From an uncultured Eubacteriales bacterium (GTDB lineage: Bacteria; Bacillota; Clostridia; Oscillospirales; CAG-382), in the NCBI GenBank assembly GCA_900551295.1, contig URVJ01000013.1:6571-70570 (forward strand): a stretch of 64,000 bases of DNA. Direction: 5' to 3'. Position 1 is the stretch's first letter. Every line of letters begins with the position of its first letter. The notes below the pieces were generated by a model. The model was given only the letters and a program-made list of their open reading frames with translations, did no database searches and was not told the origin of the DNA. Below are positions 28,015-36,532 of this stretch, in pieces. Position numbers and translations under genes: made by a program.

Positions 28015-28851
28015 TTATTCTCTGATAAGCCTTAACGTGTAGATTATAGCCGCTATAATGTACTGTACAAGCAGAATAACCAGCATTGCGTTAGGAGTGA
28101 GATACGCAGGTGAATTTATTGCGAAGATACCGGGCGTGTTTGCGGCGACGAACGTGCGCCAGAACATGAGTGCCGCCCAGATAACAAGCGAAACATATAC
28201 AGGGATAAAGAGGTATCCGCGTCTGTGCTTGCCTTTGCGCGCCTTTGCATTGGAAAGCTTCATGGGAACAAGTATGCAGACTGCGGCGAAAACTATTATC
28301 GACGCTATTTTGAAAGCGACTATTGCGGGCTCCGCTCTCATTGCGGTAAAGTAAAGGGTGAGAGCAAACAGCGAATTCATTACCGAGTAGAACAGGAAAT
28401 CAAAGTTGTATAGCTTTGAAATGTAGTATATAAGGCTTACAATTATCGTAAATACAAGGAAAAAAGTGTGTCTTGAGCTGTTAAGCTCGACGCCGAAACA
28501 GAGAAAGAATACGGCAATGTAGCATATAAGCCCCAAAGCGTCCGTGCTTGAAAATATCTTCATGCTTTCATTAACCTTTTTGACTCTGCATATAATAAAC
28601 CATATGATTCCTGCGGCAGCAACAATGCCGACGGGTATCATGAACAGCGGATTTCTGCATAACATATAGAAGTTGTATGTCATGTTCTGACCCGTAGCGT
28701 GGCGAAGCAGCGTCGTCGCGTTCATTTTGAGCGTGAGTACTATGAATATGCACGCCGCGGCGAACACTCCGCACATTTTGTAGAAGTCAACGTCCGACTT
28801 TGAAAGCTTATACTGTTTGTTTATGTTTTTTCCTGATGACAAAAGAAACAC
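28015..28851 (-). CDS. Integral membrane protein of unknown function
   Basis: The 278-residue protein has about seven hydrophobic segments: FAAACIFIVLTLKM, FMIPVGIVAAAGIIWFII, LICYIAVFFLCFG, FLVFTIIVSLIYYI and others toward the C-terminus. A basic loop, NAKARKGKHRRGY, precedes the last two. I do not recognise a family. It lies between rsmE and the cdaR-like gene, in one transcript. The start is uncertain: GTG 28851 gives the longest form, while TTG 28842 has a GGAG at better spacing. Confidence 0.7.
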   Translation of the reverse strand: MFLLSSGKNINKQYKLSKSDVDFYKMCGVFAAACIFIVLTLKMNATTLLRHATGQNMTYNFYMLCRNPLFMIPVGIVAAAGIIWFIICRVKKVNESMKIFSSTDALGLICYIAVFFLCFGVELNSSRHTFFLVFTIIVSLIYYISKLYNFDFLFYSVMNSLFALTLYFTAMRAEPAIVAFKIASIIVFAAVCILVPMKLSNAKARKGKHRRGYLFIPVYVSLVIWAALMFWRTFVAANTPGIFAINSPAYLTPNAMLVILLVQYIIAAIIYTLRLIRE

Positions 28852-28897
28852 TCCGTATCTTAGTAAATTTTAAAGTCTGTAATTTGTTTTGGTTTGT

Positions 28898-29635
28898 TTA
28901 TGAGAGATTGCCCGAACCGTACATAAGAGCCGACAGCGCGCATAACGGCGCCGTTTCGGCACGAAGTATCCTCGGACCGAGAGTTACGGGCGTTATTCCG
29001 GCGGCACTTGCTTTGGACGCCTCGTTTTCTGAAAATCCGCCTTCGGGGCCTACCATAAATGAAATGCTTTTCGGAATTTTGTCCGACAAAAGCGAATTTA
29101 AAGACGTTTTGCGTTCGTTTTCGTAGCACATGAAGCACATCTCGTCGTCTTTCATGTCCGAAAGAGCCTCGTCAAAGCTTATTGTTTCGCATATTTCCGG
29201 AATAATTCCGCGTCCCGACTGCATTGCAGCCTCGCGTGCGATTTTTTGTCTGCGCTCAAGCTTTTTTCTGTCGCTTTTTCCGTCCGGGCGCGAAATGCAC
29301 CTTTCGGTAAGCACGGGAATTATTCTTTTAACGCCAAGCTCCGTGCATTTCTGTACGATAAACTCAAACTTGTCGGATTTGACAAGCGCCATGTAAAGAC
29401 TTACGTCAATGTCAGGCTCGGTACTGCCGACGCGCGTTTCGAGTATCTTAAAGAAAGCCGTGCTGCTGTCCGCGCTCTCGAATTCGCACATATAATCTTT
29501 CCCGAGACCGTCGCAGAGAGTGAATTTTTCGCCGGGCTTTGTGCGCAGCGAATAAATAATGTGCTTTGCGTCCTCGCCCGAAAGCGTTATTTTGCCGTCC
29601 GCAATTTCTTCCGGACTTATAAAGAAGCGTGGCAT
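28898..29635 (-). CDS. rsmE: 16S rRNA (uracil(1498)-N(3))-methyltransferase
   Basis: The 245-residue SPOUT enzyme methylates U1498 of 16S rRNA. The N-terminal PUA-like part begins MPRFFISPE and contains ITLSGEDAKHIIYSLR. The knot region shows SFMVGPEGGFSENEASKA and ITPVTLGPRILRAETAPLCAL, both diagnostic. Start 29635 (MPRFF) fits the family; it overlaps the prmA end by 19 bases, so translation is probably coupled. rsmE following prmA is the normal arrangement in Firmicutes. Confidence 0.94.
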   Translation of the reverse strand: MPRFFISPEEIADGKITLSGEDAKHIIYSLRTKPGEKFTLCDGLGKDYMCEFESADSSTAFFKILETRVGSTEPDIDVSLYMALVKSDKFEFIVQKCTELGVKRIIPVLTERCISRPDGKSDRKKLERRQKIAREAAMQSGRGIIPEICETISFDEALSDMKDDEMCFMCYENERKTSLNSLLSDKIPKSISFMVGPEGGFSENEASKASAAGITPVTLGPRILRAETAPLCALSALMYGSGNLS

Positions 29636-30600
29636 AGAACTATCGCAGCCCATTCGCTGCTTTCTGCAAACTCGATAACTTTAAAGCCGGCCTTTTCAAG
29701 TGCGTCTGTGACTTCGGCAGATCTCTGCGAGATAATTCCCGAAACTATAAGCCGTCCGTCGCTTTCAAGCACCTTCTTGAATACCGGCGCGAGCCAGATT
29801 ATGACGTCCGCAACGATATTTGCCGCGATAAGGTCGTATTTTTGGTTGCATACGACGTCGTAAAAGTCCTTATCGTTTAAAATGTTTCCTGCAAGAACCC
29901 TGTACGACGATTTGTCAACATGGTTTTCGATGTAGTTTTCTCCGGCGATCCTCGCGCTGTTTTCGTCAATGTCAACCGCCGTTATTTTCGACGCGCCGAG
30001 CTTTGACGCCGCAATTCCGAGTATTCCGCTGCCGCAGCCCATGTCGAGCACGTTGTCGCCTTTTTTCAAATATTTTTCTATCTTTTCAAGACAAAGCTTT
30101 GTCGTTGTGTGCGAACCCGTTCCGAAAGAGCTTGACGGATCGATCTCGATTACGGTCTTGTTTTTCAGTTCTTCCGGGAGAGTTTCCCACGACGGCTTTA
30201 TGCAGAGATTTTCTCCGACGGGGAAAGGCTTGAAATATTGCTTCCAGTTGTTTTCCCAGTCCTGTTCTTCAAGCGTTGTGTCGCCCGAAAGCTCAAGCGT
30301 TCCGAAAAGACCGTCCTTATCCGAGAGTTTAAGCTGCTTTATGCCGCTGCGTATCGCCTCAAGCATTTCAAAACCCTGCTTGTTCTGCGGAAGATAGAAC
30401 GTGACGGTGGTCTCGCAGCTTTTGAGCTTTAAGAGGTCGTCCTCAATGTAGTCGAAATAAACTTCTTTGTTTTCAAGAAAGCTGTTGAAATCTTCGCTGT
30501 CCTGTACTTCGTATCCGTTAATGCCGTTCATGAGCAATATGCCCGATACCGGCTCTATTCCCTGTGTCGTAGTGTGTACGACTGCCTGTGTCCAAAGCAT
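29617..30600 (-). CDS. prmA: Ribosomal protein L11 methyltransferase
   Basis: The 327-residue SAM-dependent enzyme trimethylates ribosomal protein L11. The N-terminal substrate-recognition domain (about 1-110) is followed by a Rossmann methyltransferase domain with motif I VLDMGCGSGILGIAA, the TAVDIDENSARIA acidic loop, and YDLIAANIVADVII. IDPSSSFGTGSHTTTKLCLE precedes motif I as in all PrmA proteins. ATG 30600 follows AAAGGAAA; the longer frame to 30693 is not used. It is first gene of the long prmA-to-S41 unit. Confidence 0.95.
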   Translation of the reverse strand: MLWTQAVVHTTTQGIEPVSGILLMNGINGYEVQDSEDFNSFLENKEVYFDYIEDDLLKLKSCETTVTFYLPQNKQGFEMLEAIRSGIKQLKLSDKDGLFGTLELSGDTTLEEQDWENNWKQYFKPFPVGENLCIKPSWETLPEELKNKTVIEIDPSSSFGTGSHTTTKLCLEKIEKYLKKGDNVLDMGCGSGILGIAASKLGASKITAVDIDENSARIAGENYIENHVDKSSYRVLAGNILNDKDFYDVVCNQKYDLIAANIVADVIIWLAPVFKKVLESDGRLIVSGIISQRSAEVTDALEKAGFKVIEFAESSEWAAIVLCHASL

Positions 30601-30711
30601 TGGATTTCCTTTCGTTAGTCGGCGCAGAAATGCGCGTTTATGTGCAGATTGCACTAATTTGTCCGCGGCGGTAAAATTCGCAAAATGCCACAATACAAAT
30701 AATTATATACT

Positions 30712-30740
30712 ATTTTAGCTTTTTTTGTGCTGATTGTCAA
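30712..30740 (-). promoter_or_regulatory. Promoter of the prmA-rsmE-cdaR-ftsEX unit
   Basis: On the minus strand, TTGACA (30740-30735) and TAAAAT (30717-30712) are separated by 17 bases. It is divergent from the dapA promoters. Confidence 0.75.
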
Positions 30741-30821
30741 TAGTGTAAACACTAATTTTTATGAAAAGTTCATATATTTCTGACATGAAATTGGGCAATA
30801 AGTATAATTGTTAAAAACACC

Positions 30822-30850
30822 TTGACAAAGAACGCCAAACATGATAATAT
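30822..30850 (+). promoter_or_regulatory. Upstream promoter candidate for dapA
   Basis: TTGACA (30822-30827) and TAATAT (30845-30850) are separated by 17 bases. It lies 47 bases before the stronger promoter at 30869-30897. Confidence 0.5.
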
Positions 30851-30868
30851 TAATCTGTAATCAAAAAT

Positions 30869-30897
30869 TTGACATATTACATAAAAAACCATATAAT
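30869..30897 (+). promoter_or_regulatory. Consensus sigma-A promoter of dapA-dapB
   Basis: Perfect TTGACA (30869-30874) and perfect TATAAT (30892-30897) are separated by 17 bases. Transcription would start near 30904, exactly at the 5' end of the lysine riboswitch. Confidence 0.9.
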
Positions 30898-30898
30898 G

Positions 30899-31199
30899 AT
30901 AGAGGTGCGGAGCTTATAAATAGCCGTGCGGTAAAAATCCGTTTTGTCAGCGGAGTTCCGTGCGCGCCGCAAGGCGGCGAGAAGTGAAAGGAAGTTCTGC
31001 CGAAGCACTGTATGACAAACGGAGGCTGGGCATGCGGCAAACAGCCGTATGACTGTCACAGAACCTTTGGTAGGTAAAGAAAATACCGAAAAACGGTTTT
31101 GTGTTGAGCTATCGGCGGCAAGGCGGCTTATATAATGACAGATGCCGTTCAGCCTTAAACGCAGATACAGCGGACCGACGGCACTCGGTTCGTTTTTTT
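30899..31199 (+). promoter_or_regulatory. Lysine riboswitch (L-box) with terminator/antiterminator, controlling dapA
   Basis: The aptamer (about 30899-31072) shows the conserved L-box core: AGAGGTGCGG at its 5' end, AGTGAAAGGAAG, GCCGAAGC, AGGCTGGGC and GACTGTCACAGAACC in order. The expression platform follows. Terminator stem GGACCGA (31172-31178) pairs with TCGGTTC (31185-31191), then seven T. TGCCGT (31143-31148) can instead pair with ACGGCA (31178-31183), which lies across the terminator loop and would act as antiterminator. Lysine binding should favour termination. Confidence 0.93.
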
Positions 31200-31256
31200 G
31201 TATGCTTTGTTATGTACGGTTTTTTTCAGTCAAAATATTCTAAGGGGGATTCTTAT

Positions 31257-32144
31257 ATGAAAAAGCAGATCGCCGAAGGAGCTATGACAGCCCTTATAAC
31301 GCCTATGAAGGACGGCAAAATAGATTTTGACAAATTCGGAAAACTAATCGAGGATCAGATAAAGAACAGCATAGACGCGCTTGTTGTCTGCGGAACGACC
31401 GGCGAGTCGGCGACTCTCAACGACAACGAACACAGAGAGCTTATAAAGTTCTGCGTTGACACCGTCGCAAAGCGCGTACCCGTAATAGCCGGAACCGGCA
31501 GCAACGACACAAACTATGCAATAAGCCTGTCGGAGCATGCGTGCGAACTCGGAGCCGACGCCCTTCTTCTCGTAACGCCTTACTACAACAAGACCTCTCA
31601 GAGAGGCATAGTAAAGCACTTCAACGCAATAGCCGACCGCGTTGACAGACCTATGATAGTCTATAACGTTCCGTCGAGAACAGGTCTTAACATAAAGCCC
31701 GAAACATATAAAGAGCTTTCGTATCATGAGAATATAGTTGCGGCAAAAGAGGCAAACGGAAATCTTTCCGCCGTAGCCGAAACTATACATCTCTGCGGAG
31801 ACGACCTCAAGATAATATCCGGAAACGACGACCAGATAGTGCCGATAATGGCGCTCGGCGGAATAGGCGTAATATCGGTGCTTTCAAATCTTCTGCCTTA
31901 CGAAACTCATAAAATGTGCAAGGATATGCTTGAAGGCAGAACCAAAGAGGCTGCAAAAGCCCAGATAGAATACATACCGCTTATAAACGCGCTGTTCTGC
32001 GAAACAAACCCGATTCCCGCAAAGGCGGCAATGGAGGCGCTCGGTTTCTGCACGGGAGAACTCAGACTTCCTCTTGCAGAGATAAGCAACGAGAACAGAG
32101 AAAAGCTGTTCTGCGCAATGAGAGAAGCCGGACTTAAATTCTGA
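31257..32144 (+). CDS. dapA: 4-hydroxy-tetrahydrodipicolinate synthase
   Basis: The 295-residue TIM-barrel enzyme condenses pyruvate and aspartate semialdehyde, the first step of the lysine/diaminopimelate branch. Conserved features are ALITPMKDGKIDF, VCGTTGESATLNDNEH, the PYYNKTSQRGIVKHF segment with the active-site Tyr, IVYNVPSRTGLNI, and the Schiff-base Lys in VAAKEANGNL. ATG 31257 follows AAGGGGG. The upstream in-frame extension lies inside the riboswitch and is not coding. dapB follows 92 bases later. Confidence 0.96.
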   Translation: MKKQIAEGAMTALITPMKDGKIDFDKFGKLIEDQIKNSIDALVVCGTTGESATLNDNEHRELIKFCVDTVAKRVPVIAGTGSNDTNYAISLSEHACELGADALLLVTPYYNKTSQRGIVKHFNAIADRVDRPMIVYNVPSRTGLNIKPETYKELSYHENIVAAKEANGNLSAVAETIHLCGDDLKIISGNDDQIVPIMALGGIGVISVLSNLLPYETHKMCKDMLEGRTKEAAKAQIEYIPLINALFCETNPIPAKAAMEALGFCTGELRLPLAEISNENREKLFCAMREAGLKF

Positions 32145-32183
32145 AAAAAGACGGTACTTAAAAAAAGAATTCAAATAAGGGAG

Positions 32184-32224
32184 GGCGCACGGACGGAGGT
32201 TTTGTTTTACTCCCGATGTGCGCC
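32184..32224 (+). promoter_or_regulatory. Hairpin in the dapA-dapB spacer that can hide a GGAGG
   Basis: GGCGCAC (32184-32190) pairs perfectly with GTGCGCC (32218-32224). Inside it, GGAG (32195-32198) pairs with CTCC (32210-32213). The stem covers both a Shine-Dalgarno-like GGAGG and the ATG at 32216, and ends 12 bases before the likely dapB start. It could tune dapB translation or protect mRNA; neither is shown. Confidence 0.5.
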
Positions 32225-32236
32225 GGTTTAAATATT

Positions 32237-32992
32237 ATGACAAGAATAATAATCAGCGGAATAAACGGAAGAATGGGAAAAGCGCTTGAGCAGATGTGCG
32301 AGAACAGCGACGAATTCGAGATAGTCAGCGGAATAGACTTAAATCTCGGCATACCGCATACTTTTCCGACGGTTTCCTCTCCGGACGAGCTTGACGTAAA
32401 GGCGGACGCGGTAATAGACTTTTCCCACCACAGCGCGGCAAACAAGCTTTGCGCATACGCTGTTAAGACGGGAACTCCCGTTGTATTTTCGACGACGGGT
32501 TATACCGACGAGGAGCTTGAGCTTATAAAAAAGACCTCCGAAAGCGCGGCGGTTTTCAGAAGCGGCAATATGAGCGTCGGTATAAATCTTATAACCGAGC
32601 TTGCAAAGAGAGCGGCGTCGGTGCTGTCGGATTTTGATGCGGAGATCGTTGAGATGCACCATAATCAGAAGCTTGACGCACCCAGCGGAACGGCGCTTAT
32701 GATAGCCGACGGAATAAAGTCCGTAAGACCCGATTCCGAATACGTGTATGACAGAACCAAGGAGAGAAAAAAGCGCGGAAAGAACGAGATAGGCATACAT
32801 TCCGTGCGTGCAGGTTCGATCGTCGGCGAACACGAGGTAATTTTCGGCGGTGCGAACGAGGTCATAAAGATCAGCCACAGCGCACTTTCGCGTGAGGTTT
32901 TTGCAAGCGGAGCGCTCAAAGCCGCGGCGTTTCTCAAAGGCAAGAAGAACGGAATGTACAATATGAGCGATATGCTTGCGGATATAATCTGA
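32237..32992 (+). CDS. dapB: 4-hydroxy-tetrahydrodipicolinate reductase
   Basis: The 251-residue reductase uses NAD(P)H to make tetrahydrodipicolinate for lysine and peptidoglycan diaminopimelate. N-terminal Rossmann motif IIISGINGRMGKALEQM, VIDFSHHSAA, VFSTTGYTDEEL, and the catalytic EMHHNQKLDAPSGTALMIA block are all present. ATG 32237 (MTRIIISG) fits the family; ATG 32216 lies in an RNA stem. No good ribosome binding site precedes 32237, so coupling to dapA or the hairpin may matter. A terminator follows at 33022. Confidence 0.94.
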   Translation: MTRIIISGINGRMGKALEQMCENSDEFEIVSGIDLNLGIPHTFPTVSSPDELDVKADAVIDFSHHSAANKLCAYAVKTGTPVVFSTTGYTDEELELIKKTSESAAVFRSGNMSVGINLITELAKRAASVLSDFDAEIVEMHHNQKLDAPSGTALMIADGIKSVRPDSEYVYDRTKERKKRGKNEIGIHSVRAGSIVGEHEVIFGGANEVIKISHSALSREVFASGALKAAAFLKGKKNGMYNMSDMLADII

Positions 32993-33021
32993 AAAATAAG
33001 TTAAAAAGGCATAAAAATTGA

Positions 33022-33064
33022 CCGGACAGAGTAATTTCAATTTACTTTGCCCGGCTTTTGTTTT
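33022..33064 (+). terminator. Intrinsic terminator after dapB
   Basis: CCGGACAGAGTAA (33022-33034) pairs with TTTACTTTGCCCGG (33041-33054), with one mismatch and one G-U. CTTTTGTTTTG follows. It may also end the convergent minus-strand operon. Confidence 0.8.
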
Positions 33065-33080
33065 GTATAGAGGTGCGTTT

Positions 33081-34085
33081 TTATGACATGGTTTTGAGCA
33101 TTTCCAAAGTGACTTCGTAAAGACAGCCGTTTCCGCTTTCAAATTTCTCAAACTCGTCTTTCATGTATTCCGCCATGCGGTGCACTTCGTTTCCGCTGCT
33201 GCCGGCAATGTGAGGAGTGAGAAAACAGTTTTTCAGCTTGTAAAATTCGCTGCCGTCCTCCGGAGGCTCCGTCACGGTGACGTCAAGCAAAGCCGTGATG
33301 TCGTGACGCTCTTTTAAAATTTTGAACAAGTCCTCTTCGACTATCTGCGCGCCGCGCCCGGTATTGATGAATACCGAATTTTTGCGCATTGACGAAAACA
33401 GCGCATAGTTTAACATTCCGCGTGTTTCGGCGTTGTTTGCAAGGTGGTTTGAAATTACGAAACATTCCCCAAACAGCTTTTCAAGTGTGCATTTTTCAAC
33501 GCCGAGCTGCTTTGCCTTTTCGTCGGGCAGGAACGGATCAAATACAAGGCAGTCAAGCCCGAGCGCTTTTACTTTGCTTATAACAAGCTTTCCTATCATT
33601 CCCGCGCCTATTATGCCGACCTTTTCACCGTAAACTCCGGGATATTCCGAAAATCTTTTCTTCATGGATTTCCATTCGGATAAAGACGATACGTGCTCCG
33701 AACAGAAGTAACCTTTAAGCGCAAGAACTATCTGCGCCGCCGTATACTGCGCTACCGGAACGGCGTTTGCCGCCCATGCCGAAAATACCTTTACTTTGCA
33801 GTTCAGAAACTGTCTTGCAAAGCTCTGTACCGTGCCTGCGGCGTAAAATACGCATTTTAAGTTCGGAAAACAGCGCTTTATTTCGTTCTCCTCAAAAACC
33901 GGCATACCCCATGTTGAGAAAATATATTCGGTGTCGGAAAACTTTCCGGGATCTTCGAGAATGTCGCTTTTTGTGTAAATTTTATCGGCATAAAGCCCGG
34001 CGCTCTGTTTTAATTCTTCGGTAAGGCCTTTCGCGTAAACGCGGTTTAAGTTGAATTCCGATTCGCAAAGAAAAATACTTTTCAT
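33081..34085 (-). CDS. D-isomer-specific 2-hydroxyacid dehydrogenase family protein
   Basis: The 334-residue NAD-dependent dehydrogenase is related to phosphoglycerate dehydrogenase. The Rossmann motif is VGIIGAGMIGKLVISKV. The catalytic trio is visible as FINTGRGAQIVEEDL (Arg), DVTVTEPPEDGSEF (Glu) and FLTPHIAGSSGNE (His). The substrate is unknown; the neighbours, a sugar-phosphate-isomerase-like protein and an alpha-toroid protein, suggest a sugar acid or keto-sugar. It is third gene in the operon, 5 bases after the isomerase gene, whose stop codon overlaps its GGAG. Confidence 0.85.
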   Translation of the reverse strand: MKSIFLCESEFNLNRVYAKGLTEELKQSAGLYADKIYTKSDILEDPGKFSDTEYIFSTWGMPVFEENEIKRCFPNLKCVFYAAGTVQSFARQFLNCKVKVFSAWAANAVPVAQYTAAQIVLALKGYFCSEHVSSLSEWKSMKKRFSEYPGVYGEKVGIIGAGMIGKLVISKVKALGLDCLVFDPFLPDEKAKQLGVEKCTLEKLFGECFVISNHLANNAETRGMLNYALFSSMRKNSVFINTGRGAQIVEEDLFKILKERHDITALLDVTVTEPPEDGSEFYKLKNCFLTPHIAGSSGNEVHRMAEYMKDEFEKFESGNGCLYEVTLEMLKTMS

Positions 34086-34090
34086 AATTA

Positions 34091-34837
34091 CTACTCCGTG
34101 ATACTTCTTAAAGAATCCGCCTCGGTTTTAAGCGAATCTATGCTGTCGTCGGGCATGAATTCCAAAAGCAGCGTCTTGTCAGCGTCAAACTGCGAAAGAT
34201 AGGTGCGCCATGCGTCTTTTGCTCCGATCAGCGGATACTTGTTTTTGCCCTCCCAGTTGAAAACGTGAATGTTTTCGGTGTACGGCGAGAGAAGCTTTGC
34301 ACAGGCAATGTTTTCGTCGAAAGATTTAAACTGATTGGGCTGCCAGTACATCTTGAAATACGGCGAATTTACGTATTTTATAAGCTCGTATGCGGCCGTC
34401 TTGTCGTCGGTGTAGGTGTGGTTGTGGCACTCAAGGCAGAATTTCACGCCGTTTTCCTTTGCAATTTCCGAAAGGTCTTTGCATTCGAGAAAAAATTTTT
34501 CTTTCGGTTCTCCCGAGACCTCTTTGCTCGAAAGATTTCCCGCCCAGAGCCTTATAATGTCCGTGCCCAAAATTCCGGCAGCCTTTATAATTCCGTAAAT
34601 TTCGGACTTTTCCGAAACGCCTATTCTGAAATATGTTCCGTATGACGAACAGGAAATTCCGTACTTTTTCTGAAGCTTTACAAGCTCATTCAGATTTTGA
34701 ATGTCGTCCGACGGCGCGTGAACGTCGCTGCCCCATTCTATAACGGATAAGTCTGAGTCTTTCATTGCGGAAAGTATTTCTTCGGGCGAATTTTTTCTGA
34801 AGGAAACCGATACAAGACCGTAAGTGTAGTTGTTCAT
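34091..34837 (-). CDS. Sugar phosphate isomerase/epimerase-like TIM-barrel protein
   Basis: The 248-residue protein belongs to the AP-endonuclease-2/xylose-isomerase-like TIM-barrel family. Metal-ligand type segments are visible: VIEWGSDVHAPSDD near residue 34, IIRLWAGNLSSKE, FCLECHNHTYTDDKTAAYEL, MYWQPNQFKSFDE, NIHVFNWEGK and a C-terminal LLLEFMPDDS. Such enzymes isomerise keto-sugars or inosose. The exact substrate is not readable. It sits 6 bases after the upstream gene and 5 before the dehydrogenase. Confidence 0.82.
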   Translation of the reverse strand: MNNYTYGLVSVSFRKNSPEEILSAMKDSDLSVIEWGSDVHAPSDDIQNLNELVKLQKKYGISCSSYGTYFRIGVSEKSEIYGIIKAAGILGTDIIRLWAGNLSSKEVSGEPKEKFFLECKDLSEIAKENGVKFCLECHNHTYTDDKTAAYELIKYVNSPYFKMYWQPNQFKSFDENIACAKLLSPYTENIHVFNWEGKNKYPLIGAKDAWRTYLSQFDADKTLLLEFMPDDSIDSLKTEADSLRSITE

Positions 34838-34843
34838 GGCTGT

Positions 34844-36499
34844 TTACTCCGAATAAATATCAATGTGTACGTCCTTTGCGGGAACTTTGTATACGCGGTA
34901 TCTGCCGTTGCGGTTGGAATACAGCGTGAAATTTTTCGCCTTTGCGCAGAAAGTGTATTCGCACACATGATGCTGATATTTTACTTTTAGCTTATTTGCG
35001 CTTTCGGTTATTTCGGTAAGATTTCTGCCGTCACATTCGAGTACGGGAAGACAGAACCCCGTATTTTCGCCGCCGTTTTGGGAAATATCTATGCCGTTTT
35101 CGGATATTCTGTAAGTCTGGATAATGCTTTGGTTCGGGAATGCGCTTTCAAACTCGGCGCATATGAAGTCTTTGCCTGTTTTCTGACCGAGATAGGAGAA
35201 AGAATAAGCCGTGTCTGCGCCGTACAGCGTTTTTCCGCCGTTTTCCGTATATACGCAAAGCGAGATGGGACGCGGATTTGCAAATTCCGTCTTGTATTTG
35301 GACTCAGCCGACGGAAACGGGACCGATATGCATATCGTTTCGGGACAGTTTATTTTGTTTATCTTTCCGAGACCGTTTGCGTCATAGTGAGTGTCGGCAT
35401 TTGTGTCAAATTCAAGCGTATAGCCGAATCCGTTTGCAATTACCTTGTGAAAATCATCGCTTGTCTTTGCGATATACGCGTTTTTGCGGCATGGAGGTAC
35501 GGTCGGCACAATGCTGTCGTCTGCAAAGAGATATGCAAAGTACGCCATGGACGCAAGCGTTATCATGTACTTGTTGAAATATCCGTAGTCCTCGCAGCCT
35601 GTCATTGAATCGACGGGATAGTAGTTTTTGATGTGGTGAATATCGTCCTTTCGGAGCAGCGGCAGAATGTTTTGCGCGGAAAGTTCGGAGGCTGCCTTGA
35701 ATTCGCCCGCTTTTTCCATATCTCCTGCTTTGGCGTATTCCGACGCCGTATATTCGTAGTCTGCGGCAGTCCACATCTGATTGTGCAGAAACTGGTTGCT
35801 GCGTCCGCCGAACGCTATGTCGCCTGTCACGGATTGCAGCTTTGCCGAAAGAGCGTGCGACTTGTCGAGAAATCCCTGTATTATATCTTTATGCTTTCCG
35901 TCATATCCGGCATACATCATAAAGTTCATGAGAACGCGCGTTACATAGTCATACACGGTCGGATTGTTGGGATCTCTGTACATTCCGTTTTCGTCAAAGT
36001 CGCCAAGGAGCGACAAAAGCTGATTATCGATAAATTCGCGGCTGTCAATTCCGCATAACTTTGACCTCATAATCTCGCTTGCGGCACCGAATGCAGCCCA
36101 GTTGCCGCGCGATTCTCCCGGTTTCGGTACGACGTCGTAGTTTTCGTAAGGATTAAACTCTGATAAAAGTTCAGTCCATTCGCAAATTTTCTGTTGGCTT
36201 ACGGTTCCGCGCTCTTTCAAAAGATTTATTGCGCAGACTATCTCCCGCACCGAAAATTCGTTTGCGCATCTCTTTGTGTGAGGCATTTGTTTGCAGCATA
36301 TGTCCATGCACTCCAAAAAAATGTCGCGGTACTCGGTACATTTTCCGAGAGCATTCAGAATGGCAAGATTTGCGGTAATGCGCGGAAAACCGTGCTCTTT
36401 TAAACCGTCGCGTTTTACGTCTGATACATATTCTTCTATTCTTTTTCTGCCGTAGGCATATACGGCTCTTTCTATTATGCCGATGTAGATTTCTTTCAT
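34844..36499 (-). CDS. Predicted (alpha/alpha)-toroid carbohydrate-active protein of unknown specificity
   Basis: The 551-residue cytoplasmic protein has an N-terminal helical half (about 1-370) with repeated hairpins such as YDYVTRVLMNFMMYAGYDGK and NQMWTAADYEYTASEYAKAG. A beta-rich C-terminal half follows (about 380-551). The layout resembles polysaccharide-lyase/heparinase-type or DUF2264-type toroid enzymes; I cannot fix the family. ATG 36499 is used because the promoter at 36533-36561 lies inside the longer frame. It is first gene of the three-gene operon, which suggests breakdown of an unusual glycoside or uronate. Confidence 0.6.
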   Translation of the reverse strand: MKEIYIGIIERAVYAYGRKRIEEYVSDVKRDGLKEHGFPRITANLAILNALGKCTEYRDIFLECMDICCKQMPHTKRCANEFSVREIVCAINLLKERGTVSQQKICEWTELLSEFNPYENYDVVPKPGESRGNWAAFGAASEIMRSKLCGIDSREFIDNQLLSLLGDFDENGMYRDPNNPTVYDYVTRVLMNFMMYAGYDGKHKDIIQGFLDKSHALSAKLQSVTGDIAFGGRSNQFLHNQMWTAADYEYTASEYAKAGDMEKAGEFKAASELSAQNILPLLRKDDIHHIKNYYPVDSMTGCEDYGYFNKYMITLASMAYFAYLFADDSIVPTVPPCRKNAYIAKTSDDFHKVIANGFGYTLEFDTNADTHYDANGLGKINKINCPETICISVPFPSAESKYKTEFANPRPISLCVYTENGGKTLYGADTAYSFSYLGQKTGKDFICAEFESAFPNQSIIQTYRISENGIDISQNGGENTGFCLPVLECDGRNLTEITESANKLKVKYQHHVCEYTFCAKAKNFTLYSNRNGRYRVYKVPAKDVHIDIYSE

Positions 36500-36532
36500 A
36501 GACAGAATAATATCTCCACTGTTTTTTAGTAT

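Noticed and set aside
31101..31256. In-frame upstream extension of dapA (52 codons)
   Set aside because: It lies within the lysine riboswitch expression platform and crosses the terminator; the AAGGGGG site supports ATG 31257.
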